Assembly: GCA_041624375.1 (NCBI GenBank)
Contig: JBFJVD010000165.1
Location: 1 to 6,660 of the forward strand
Origin: JBFJVD01 sp041624375
Lineage (GTDB): Bacteria; Chloroflexota; Anaerolineae; Anaerolineales; E44-bin32
Direction of reading: 5' to 3'
Length of the DNA stretch: 6,660 bases
A program made the position numbers and the translations under genes. The notes below the pieces were generated by a model. It saw only the letters and a list, made by a program, of their open reading frames with translations, made no database searches and was not told the DNA's origin. Below, in pieces: positions 1 through 5,748 of this stretch (its first letter is position 1; every line of letters begins with the position of its first letter).

Positions 1-76
1 CATCGAGCAGCTCGCGGCCGATGGCCTGGGTGCCCCCGGGGACGACAAAACGCGGCATCTGCAGTCCGATTTTCAC
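1..76 (-). CDS. Partial LLM-class (luciferase-like) flavin/F420-dependent oxidoreductase, N-terminus only
   Basis: Only the first 25 codons are in the window; the gene continues past position 1. A GTG start at 74-76 is preceded by an AGGAGG Shine-Dalgarno at 84-89 with 7 bases of spacing, which fixes the start well. The peptide begins (M)KIGLQMPRF, then VVPGGTQAIGRELLD. The pattern KIGLQ-(I/M)-P-x-F followed by a PGG is the usual first beta strand and loop of luciferase-like TIM-barrel oxidoreductases, many of which use F420H2 or reduced flavin. The substrate cannot be told from so little sequence. It follows the F420:NADP oxidoreductase-like gene by 56 bases in the same direction, which fits a shared F420 theme. 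The family call rests on a short N-terminal signature, so another alpha/beta-barrel family remains possible. Confidence 0.55.
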   Translation of the reverse strand, partial: MKIGLQMPRFVVPGGTQAIGRELLD

Positions 77-83
77 TGCGTAA

Positions 84-89
84 CCTCCT
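84..89 (-). promoter_or_regulatory. Shine-Dalgarno AGGAGG of the LLM-type gene
   Basis: A perfect AGGAGG on the minus strand lies 7 bases upstream of the GTG at 74-76. It supports a non-ATG start for the gene that runs off the window edge. Confidence 0.8.
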
Positions 90-132
90 CAGAAGATATC
101 GCGAAGAACCGGCAACGCTGGGACTGAAAGAT

Positions 133-822
133 CTACGGTAGCTCGCTCGATGAATGCGGCACACCGATCAGCTGCAGCCCGGGAGACTTCACACCATGCT
201 GGATGATCAGGTGAATCTGGACGGAGGTGAGCGCTTCGGCCGCGATTCCATTCACGAGCGGACCAATATCCCAGGCGCGGACGCCGATCGAGCCGGCCAG
301 TTCGATCACCTGATCCTTTGCATCTTGATCATCCCCGGCCACCAGCGCTTCCGCTTCGACGGGTTCAGGCGGGTTGAGCAAGCTCCGGTACATGATGGTT
401 TGAAACGCGGAGACCACCCTGACCCCGCCGCCCAGCTGGCGTTGAGCTTCCAGCCCGGCCGAGGAGCCAGGGGGCAGCGACACGCGCGCCGCAGCGGCAG
501 GGTCCAGCGCCGCCACCGTCGTCACCAGAATCTTCCCTTCCAGCGCCGGCGCCAGCCCGCGCAAGACGTCCTGCTGCGCAGCGAAGGGGACCGAGAGCAG
601 CACGATCGCAGCAGCTTCCGCCGCCGTCTGATTGACAGCGCCGGAGACCGGCGGGCCGGTGTGCCGCTGGTTCACCTCCAGCGCGCCCTCGGCGGCGCTT
701 TCTGCGCGCCGCGAGCCAAGCGTGACAGCATATCCCGCTGCGGCCAGCCGGGCTGCCAGGGCGCGGCCCATCTTGCCGGTGCCGATCACAGCCACGCCGG
801 TCTGTTCATGGGGTTCAGCCAC
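133..822 (-). CDS. npdG: NADPH-dependent F420 reductase-like protein (NpdG/Fno family)
   Basis: This 229-residue protein has the length and layout of F420H2:NADP+ oxidoreductases, cytosolic enzymes that move hydride between F420 and NADP. An N-terminal Rossmann fold carries G14-T-G16-K-M-G19 (GxGxxG). It is followed by GSRR at 36-39, placed to hold the 2'-phosphate of NADP. Family-like stretches follow: VPFAAQ near 78-83, VVSAFQ near 136-141, the VAGDDQDAKD segment near 161-170, and a C-terminal helix ending in HGVKSPGLQLIG (209-220). The start is GTG at 820-822, with GGAGG four bases upstream of it; translation ends at TAG 133-135. It lies 105 bases after the aldehyde dehydrogenase, with a terminator-like hairpin between, so it may have separate expression. 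The family also includes F420-independent NADP-binding relatives, so F420 use is likely but not certain. Confidence 0.8.
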   Translation of the reverse strand: MAEPHEQTGVAVIGTGKMGRALAARLAAAGYAVTLGSRRAESAAEGALEVNQRHTGPPVSGAVNQTAAEAAAIVLLSVPFAAQQDVLRGLAPALEGKILVTTVAALDPAAAARVSLPPGSSAGLEAQRQLGGGVRVVSAFQTIMYRSLLNPPEPVEAEALVAGDDQDAKDQVIELAGSIGVRAWDIGPLVNGIAAEALTSVQIHLIIQHGVKSPGLQLIGVPHSSSELP

Positions 823-847
823 GGGCCCTCCTTCGCGCCGCTGCCGG

Positions 848-894
848 AAGAGAAAAGCCGAAGCAGGTCGCCGGATGGGCCCCGCATTCGGCTT
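848..894 (-). terminator. Terminator-like hairpin between the aldehyde dehydrogenase and npdG genes
   Basis: Read on the minus strand, AAGCCGAA (894-887), one bulged T (886) and GCGGG (885-881) pair with CCTGC (867-863) and TTCGGCTT (862-855). One pair is G-U. This gives a 13-bp stem with a 13-base loop. A pyrimidine tail TTCTCTT (854-848) follows, interrupted by C, so Rho-independent function is plausible but not ideal. On the plus strand the same stem is followed by AATTT. It starts 33 bases after the stop of the dehydrogenase and ends 25 bases before the npdG start, so it could end or dampen transcription of the upstream operon. The rest of the gap shows only the npdG Shine-Dalgarno. Confidence 0.5.
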
Positions 895-927
895 AATTTC
901 GGTTGGATCGGTCGCCGAGAGGCAACG

Positions 928-2388
928 CTATTTCATGTTAATGCTGACGGACTTGGTGTTCAGGAACTCGTGGATCGCATCCGGGCCCTCACTGTGCCCG
1001 TAGCCGCTGGATTTATACGGCGTGCGGGTGATCTCAAACGAGCTGCTGAAGTAGTGATTGACATACACCTGCGCCGCCTCGAGCCGCTGCGCCACGTCGT
1101 GCGCAGCCCGCAGGTCCTTCGTCCAGACGGCTGACGCCAGCCCGTACTGCGTGTCATTGGCCAACGCCACCGCTTCGTCGACGGTGTCGAAGGCCGTCAC
1201 CGCCAGCACCGGGCCAAAGATCTCCTCCTGGGCGATCTTGGATTGATTGGGAACCTCGTCGAAGATCGTCGGCTCGAGGAAGTAGCCGCCGCGCAGCGAA
1301 GGATCATCCGGCACGCCGCCGCCCAGCACCAGCCGGGCCTCGCTACGGCCGGCCTCGATATAGCTCAGCACATTGTCTTTCTGGCGCTGGGAGATCACCG
1401 GACCCATATCGGCTTCCGCGCTGGGTCCACCCACACGCAAGCCGCGGGCCAGCTCCGCCAGGCGCTCAACGAATTCATCATGAATTGGCGCCTGAACCAG
1501 CAGGCGCGAGCCGGCGACGCAGATCTGCCCGGCATTGGCAAAGATTGCCCATAGCGCGCCGTAGAGCGCCGAGTCGATATCGGCATCGGCGAAGACGATA
1601 TTGGGCGATTTGCCTCCAAGTTCGAGCACCGTGTGGGCAAAGTGGTTGGAGGCGCTCTTCATGACTTCCCGGCCCGTGGCGACCGAGCCGGTGAAGTAGA
1701 TGGCATCGATCCCCGGGTGCTTGGTCATCGCGCCGCCCATCCCCGCGCCGGTGCCGGTGATGACGTTCATCACCCCGGGCGGCAGCCCGCATTCCACCGC
1801 CAGCTCGGCCAGCTTCAGCAAGCTGAGCGGCGCCTCGCGCGCCGGCTTGACGATCAGCGCGTTCCCGGCGGCTAGCGCCGGCGCGATGCTCCGGCTGCCC
1901 GTCCACAGCGGGCCGTTCCATGGGATGATGTGTGCCGTCACCCCTTTCGGCTCGCGCAGGGTGAACGCAAAGTAGGACGTCGGCGCTACGAACGTATCGC
2001 CCAGGATCTTGTCCGCCAGCCCGCCGTAGTACTCAAAGCGCCGAGCACAGACCTCCTTGACCGTGTGCAGGGCGCCCTGAACGCTCCCGCCCGTGTTCAG
2101 CGACTCGATCTTGGCGAACGATTCCGCGCGGGCGCGCAATTCGTGCGCGATGCGGTACATCACCCGGGCTCGCTCGGCGGCGTGGGTTGCGCGCCAGGCT
2201 TCGAGTCCACGCCGGGCAGATTCGACCGCTACGTCAAGGTCGGCGTCGCCGCCTTTGGGGACGGTGGCGGACACTTCACCCGTGGCCGGATTCCAGATCT
2301 CGAGCACCTCGCCACTTTCGGCCGGAACCCAGCGGCCATCGATATACATGTCGAAATGGAGCACTTCTTCTGCCGTCTTCTCAGTCAT
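928..2388 (-). CDS. NAD(P)-dependent aldehyde dehydrogenase (ALDH superfamily)
   Basis: This complete 486-residue cytosolic enzyme oxidises an aldehyde to a carboxylic acid with NAD(P)+. The sequence shows the classic ALDH set: IIPWNGP (154-160) with oxyanion-hole Asn158, the cofactor Lys181 in IVKPAREAP, FTGSVATG (232-239) around the dinucleotide site, LELGGKSPN (255-263) with general base Glu256, GQICVAGSR (287-295) with catalytic nucleophile Cys290, and EEIFGPV (388-394). The C-terminus NTKSVSINMK matches the usual end of the family. ATG at 2386-2388 has GGAGGT at 2393-2398 four bases upstream. The gene starts 22 bases after the grdA stop, so it is probably in the reductase operon. The substrate is unknown. 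A betaine-aldehyde-like or other aldehyde feeding or draining the reductase is an attractive inference, but nothing in the sequence fixes it. There is no sign of truncation. Confidence 0.95.
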   Translation of the reverse strand: MTEKTAEEVLHFDMYIDGRWVPAESGEVLEIWNPATGEVSATVPKGGDADLDVAVESARRGLEAWRATHAAERARVMYRIAHELRARAESFAKIESLNTGGSVQGALHTVKEVCARRFEYYGGLADKILGDTFVAPTSYFAFTLREPKGVTAHIIPWNGPLWTGSRSIAPALAAGNALIVKPAREAPLSLLKLAELAVECGLPPGVMNVITGTGAGMGGAMTKHPGIDAIYFTGSVATGREVMKSASNHFAHTVLELGGKSPNIVFADADIDSALYGALWAIFANAGQICVAGSRLLVQAPIHDEFVERLAELARGLRVGGPSAEADMGPVISQRQKDNVLSYIEAGRSEARLVLGGGVPDDPSLRGGYFLEPTIFDEVPNQSKIAQEEIFGPVLAVTAFDTVDEAVALANDTQYGLASAVWTKDLRAAHDVAQRLEAAQVYVNHYFSSSFEITRTPYKSSGYGHSEGPDAIHEFLNTKSVSINMK

Positions 2389-2410
2389 CCCTACCTCCCG
2401 ATCCGGCGGG

Positions 2411-2869
2411 CTACGCTGGCTCGCGGTAGCCCCGAACCTTGCTGACGATCTCCTCGACGTCGGCGGTCATCTCCATCAGGCCGACGTGCTCCTCATAGAG
2501 CGCAGAATCCATCTGCGCCTTAATCTCCGGCTCCAGCACATGAAAGACGGGGAGTTTCAACGAAACTCCGGCCAACGGACCCGCCCAGGTGGGATCGCCC
2601 CGGGTGACGGTCTCGGCGAACATCGCCGACGACATTGGATCGGGCTGTCCGAGCAAGACAACGGTCTCTGACGAGTCCACGTTTTCCGCCGTCCGCTGGA
2701 TCTCAGCCTGATCCTCAAGGTCCATGGCGCCTGCCGACGTTCAGACGAAGCACTGGGTGACCCTGATCACCACGTCGGCCCCAGCCGATTCGGCCAGGAC
2801 CCCCAAGCTCGGGCCGGAGATTCCCTCCCGCTCGCCGATTGCGATCACCTTCTTGCCTCTAAGCAACAT
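2411..2869 (-). CDS. grdA: Selenoprotein A of a glycine/sarcosine/betaine reductase (GrdA), Sec43
   Basis: GrdA is the small carrier selenoprotein. Its selenocysteine takes the carboxymethyl group from component B and hands an acetyl-level group to component C, and thioredoxin later re-reduces it. The gene encodes 152 residues if TGA at 2741-2743 is read as Sec; known GrdA proteins are about 155-158. The motif C40-F-V-U43-T-S-A-G-A-M-D-L-E reproduces the family's CxxU redox centre almost exactly. Further family stretches are AETVTRGDPTWAGPLAGV (about 85-102), FHVLEPE (about 108-114) and a C-terminal MEM. The start is ATG at 2867-2869, with AGGAGG at 2875-2880 five bases upstream. The N-terminus, KKVIAIGEREG, matches the family's KKVIIIGDRDG-like opening. 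Stopping at TGA or starting at the internal Met48 (2725) would lose the active site. The gene lies 54 bases after grdC and 22 before the aldehyde dehydrogenase; canonical clusters usually place grdA beside grdE or grdB. Confidence 0.96.
2698..2743 (-). promoter_or_regulatory. Selenocysteine UGA codon and candidate bacterial SECIS of grdA
   Basis: The in-frame TGA at 2741-2743 is followed on the mRNA by a perfect 5-bp stem, GGATC (2714-2710) with GATCC (2702-2698). It closes a 7-base loop AGGCTGA (2709-2703) that has G at its second and third positions. The loop begins 31 bases after the UGA, within the 16-37 base distance known for bacterial SECIS elements. The stem is short and weakly extended by pairs further out, so the hairpin is less convincing than the recoding itself, which rests on the conserved CFVU context. 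Confidence 0.6.
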
Positions 2870-2874
2870 CCATT

Positions 2875-2880
2875 CCTCCT
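2875..2880 (-). promoter_or_regulatory. Shine-Dalgarno AGGAGG of grdA
   Basis: AGGAGG lies 5 bases before ATG 2867-2869. It decides the true start upstream of the Sec codon and argues against a start at the internal ATG at 2723-2725. An overlapping out-of-frame ATG at 2871-2873 meets TAG after four codons and is ignored. Confidence 0.8.
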
Positions 2881-2923
2881 GTGACATACGCTTCTTGTAC
2901 TCGGTCTCAAAGCTTCACCTGGA

Positions 2924-4357
2924 TCAGGGCTTTTCCATGATGATCGAAACACCGTCGACCAGCTGGGTCATCCGGCCGAGGAACAGGCTTCCTTTGGCCA
3001 CAACCATCACACGATTCAGACCATCGGCTTTCATCGCCGCCCGCGCGTGGCCAAGGTAGGGCACCCCGGCGGGGATATGACCCTGGGTCGGCGCGAACCC
3101 CGGCATCCCGCGTTCAGCGGCAAACTGCTCCAACCCATCACGCTTAATCTGCTTCTCCATCACCGCCAGGGCAGCGAGCGTGCGGTAGTTGGTCTCGGGC
3201 ACATCGTTGCTCCCGGCCGGCAGTGTGATCTCGGGGTTGTGCAGCTCGACGGCATAGCGGTCCACCTCTGTCATGCTCAGGCCGAGCCTGGCAAGCGGCT
3301 CGAGCACCAGCGCCTGGTAGATGGCCCGCGCCGAGGAGCCGGCCCCAATCGGATGCCGGCCGATCGAATCCAGCCGGAACACCGGATCGCTGCCATTTTC
3401 CGGACCCACAATAAAGGCCATGGAAGCCAGCGCATCTTCCATGAGCGGCACGCCGGATTCAAGGTGGCCGCGGAACTTCATCCCCAACTTGGCGAGCGAG
3501 CCGCCCCCGAGCACCACAACGTGTTCAAATACGCCGGCCTGCACCAGCCCAGCCGCAATGATCAAGCCATGGACCGGGGCGGCGCAAAATGCTTTCACGT
3601 CGGATCCGGTGGCGTTGACGCAGCCGGCGACCTCGCCGATCGCCTTCGAAAGGCTTCCGGCGCCCCGCTGGTACCGGTCGCCAACGGCTTCCTCCCCGGT
3701 GTTAAGCAGATAATCCACGTCTTCCGGTCGAATCGGGCTGCGCCCGAATGCATCCGCCAGCGCCAGCACGGCAGTTGCTTTGCAGGCGAGGTTCTCGAGC
3801 AAGACGCCTGCTTTCAGCGAATCGTCCCGGTCATGGGCCTGGCGCAAGAAGCCGACGACCTGCCCTTTGTGATAGATCGGAAGCCCGGCTTCGCGCTCCA
3901 TGAGTTCCCCGAGCGCGGGTTCCGAAACTCCGGTGACTTTTTCCAGCCGCTTCCCAATCCCGAGCACGTCATCCAGCGAGTCGAGGGCAGTCCGCGCTTC
4001 GGTGGCGATGGGCGCGCTCAGAGTCAGCAAGTCGAAGTCGTCGCAGGCCAGCATGAGGCCGTAGAGCGTGGTCTGATCCACGATCCGCCCCAGGGGCCCG
4101 ACAGGGTCGGCGGCCTCGACCGGATGATCGGTCCATGGACGAGGTCGATCGGCCAGCGACTCAGGTGACAGATTGCCGATGAACGCCTGGTTCGGCGGAT
4201 AAGCGACGACTTCAGGCCAGGGCCGCAGCGCCGCATACATGCGCTCAACCAGCGACAGATCGCGGACGATCTCGCGGCTGGGCTTGGAGCCGTAGCGCAC
4301 CAGATCGGGCGCGTGGGCCAGCGCATAGGAAGCGTGCAGTAACGCAGCTCTTCTCAT
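2924..4357 (-). CDS. grdC: Glycine reductase component C, beta subunit-like, thiolase-fold protein (GrdC)
   Basis: GrdC is half of component C, which takes the acetyl-level group from the GrdA selenoether and, with GrdD, yields acetyl phosphate. The 477-residue product opens with the family-like ASYALAHAPDLVRYG (9-23). It continues with YPPNQAFIGNLSPE (53-66), LYGLMLACDDFDL (98-110) and LENLACKATAV (188-198). The probable nucleophile is Cys258 in KAFCAAPVHGL, followed by VVVLGGGSLAKLGM (280-293). GRHPIGAGSS (333-342), ELHNPE (371-376, His373), GHIPAGVPYLGHA (426-438, His427) and KGSLFLGRM (455-463) complete a Cys-His-His pattern like KAS III/thiolase enzymes; that catalytic assignment is inferred. 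ATG at 4355-4357 is the only possible start in frame after the upstream TAG at 4418-4420. Its AAAAGGAG lies just two bases away, an unusually tight spacing. It is slightly shorter than GrdC proteins of about 510 residues. The usual partner GrdD does not follow. TGA 2924-2926 is a true stop, since another TGA follows two codons later. Confidence 0.92.
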   Translation of the reverse strand: MRRAALLHASYALAHAPDLVRYGSKPSREIVRDLSLVERMYAALRPWPEVVAYPPNQAFIGNLSPESLADRPRPWTDHPVEAADPVGPLGRIVDQTTLYGLMLACDDFDLLTLSAPIATEARTALDSLDDVLGIGKRLEKVTGVSEPALGELMEREAGLPIYHKGQVVGFLRQAHDRDDSLKAGVLLENLACKATAVLALADAFGRSPIRPEDVDYLLNTGEEAVGDRYQRGAGSLSKAIGEVAGCVNATGSDVKAFCAAPVHGLIIAAGLVQAGVFEHVVVLGGGSLAKLGMKFRGHLESGVPLMEDALASMAFIVGPENGSDPVFRLDSIGRHPIGAGSSARAIYQALVLEPLARLGLSMTEVDRYAVELHNPEITLPAGSNDVPETNYRTLAALAVMEKQIKRDGLEQFAAERGMPGFAPTQGHIPAGVPYLGHARAAMKADGLNRVMVVAKGSLFLGRMTQLVDGVSIIMEKP

Positions 4358-4417
4358 GACTCCTTTTCCACAGCACCTTCCAGACCAGCGGCGCCTCTGT
4401 CGCTGGGTTGCGCGCCG

Positions 4418-5716
4418 CTAATTGAAGACTTTGGCTTCGTCGAGGTCTTCAGTCAGGGTTGCGAGGGCCTTGCGCAGCTGATCCTGGCGCCAGGCCAGCT
4501 CCTCCTCTTTGGATCGCGATGGGTCTCCGATCGGGTGCGGGATCCGGCCCGAACCAAAGATGCGGTTCGCCCCGGCCCGCTGGGCCATCGACGTCATCGC
4601 CGTGATAAGGACTGCCGGCAGCCCGGCCCGCTCGATTTCCTTCGCCAGCGTTGCGCCGCAACGCGTGCCTGTCCCTCAGGTGCTGGTGACGATGGCGGCG
4701 TGCACGCCTTCGTCGATCAGCCTCTGCGCGATCTCGCTGCCCATGCGGCTGGCGTTGGTCACACTCGTTCCCGTGCCGACAGTGACGTAATACGCGTCGT
4801 GAAGCCGCCCGATGACGCCGGCCCGTTCGAGCGCTCGCGCCGCGTCGAGCGGCACCATGCGGTCCGGATCTTCGTTGACCCAGCTGGCGTCATAGCCGGC
4901 ATGGATCGATTTAAAGCCGTGCTCGTCCTCTGCCAGGCGGCTCAGCGGGTAGCTCGCCCAGCGGGTAGCGCTGGACGACTCAATCTTGTCGGGATTATCC
5001 ACGGGAACCAGCCCGCCTTCGGTAACGAGCGCCACCGTCGCCCCGGAAAGGTCCGGCAGCGGCTTGGCGGGCGGGACGGATTCAACCGGCTTCGGCAGGG
5101 GGATCTCGGTCTGATAAGCTTCGCCACGAAGCTTGGCTAGCAGCATGGCGACGGCGCGCGCCGCCGGAAACGGTTCGACCACCCAGTTGCCGCGGAAACC
5201 ACGCGGCAGAATCCCGGCTTCGTCCGCCGGCCCCAACGCTTCACCCGCGGCCAGCTTGAGACCGATCGGAGCGAGGCGTTCGAGCTCCGCCACCATCTCG
5301 GTGGCCGACTCGCCGGTGGGCACGATGACGACCCGATCCTGGTAGACCTCGACGCCCGGGTTCTCGGGGTGGAGCCCGGTGACGGCGGGGATCTTGAAGC
5401 GTTCCCAGGCCAGGGCACACGCGGCCCCACACGCGAGGCCATACCGCCCGGCGTTGAACGCCGGCCCGGCGACCAGCAGATCCGCGTCGCTCGACTCAAG
5501 CGCCGAGATCAGGGCCACATTCGTGGCGTCACGATCGTCGTGGAACGCGTTGTCGCCGCAGACGAAGGTCTGCACGATCGTCGCCCGATCGCCCAGAATG
5601 CCCTGGAGCGCACGGCCCGGACCAACAGGCCCGTCCCGAACTTCGAACGGGACGTCGGCCTTCTCCTCTCCGCCGATCCCGGCGAAGAACTGATTGAGGT
5701 AGTGAATCACCCGCAC
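4418..5716 (-). CDS. grdB: Glycine/sarcosine/betaine reductase component B selenoprotein (GrdB/GrdF/GrdH type), Sec347
   Basis: This is the substrate-specific selenoprotein of component B. In the known system its selenocysteine acts on the substrate and passes the carboxymethyl group to GrdA. Reading TGA at 4676-4678 as Sec gives 432 residues (family about 436), ending at TAG 4418-4420. The N-terminus VIHYLNQFFAGIGGEEKAD (3-21) and the stretches VCGDNAFHD (52-60), AGPAFNAGRYG (83-93), VTEGGLVPVDNPDK (231-244), NEDPDRMVPLD (281-291) and VGTGTSV (313-319) are typical of GrdB. After Sec347 come G-T-G-T-R-C353-G-A-T, then KEIERAG, GANRIF and IPHPIGDPS, all family-like. The family motif recalled is U-G-T-C-T-R-C, so the middle Cys is Gly here. 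The start is GTG 5714-5716, with AGGAGG at 5725-5730 eight bases upstream. It lies 32 bases after the GrdE-like gene. Substrate (glycine, sarcosine, betaine or other) cannot be assigned from the sequence alone. Confidence 0.95.
4648..4678 (-). promoter_or_regulatory. Selenocysteine UGA codon and candidate bacterial SECIS of grdB
   Basis: The TGA at 4676-4678 is followed on the mRNA by a perfect inverted repeat, GCGTTGC (4664-4658), loop GGC (4657-4655), GCAACGC (4654-4648). The 7-bp stem begins 11 bases after the UGA, and its loop begins 18 bases after it with two G residues. Those are the spacing and loop features expected of a bacterial SECIS read by SelB. The hairpin falls inside coding sequence (R-C-G-A-T-L), where bacterial SECIS elements normally lie. 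Confidence 0.8.
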
Positions 5717-5724
5717 CGAAGCTG

Positions 5725-5730
5725 CCTCCT
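5725..5730 (-). promoter_or_regulatory. Shine-Dalgarno AGGAGG of the grdB-like gene
   Basis: AGGAGG lies eight bases upstream of GTG 5714-5716 and 14 bases upstream of a second in-frame GTG at 5708-5710. The spacing favours the first GTG. Confidence 0.75.
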
Positions 5731-5748
5731 GATCGGCCCGTAAGGTGC

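Noticed and set aside
154..1134. Long plus-strand open frame (326 codons) antisense to npdG and the ALDH
   Set aside because: It is an antisense shadow in high-GC DNA. It covers two well-supported minus-strand genes and their gap, is rich in Arg/His/Gly/Pro, and shows no recognisable domain.
2915..2926. Possible Sec readthrough of the TGA ending grdC
   Set aside because: A second TGA follows after two codons, and the C-terminus is complete for the family.
3047..4168. Plus-strand open frame of 373 codons opposite grdC
   Set aside because: It lies entirely antisense to grdC, whose motifs are clear, and has no recognisable domain or convincing Shine-Dalgarno.
4358..4417. Searched the grdB-grdC gap for a promoter, hairpin or small gene
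   Set aside because: It is only 60 bases with no convincing -35/-10 pair or strong inverted repeat, apart from the closely spaced AAAAGGAG before grdC.
4449..4661. Small minus-strand frame of 70 codons at the end of the grdB-like gene
   Set aside because: It overlaps the real grdB frame after the UGA in another register. The Sec readthrough frame gives family-typical sequence there and this one does not.
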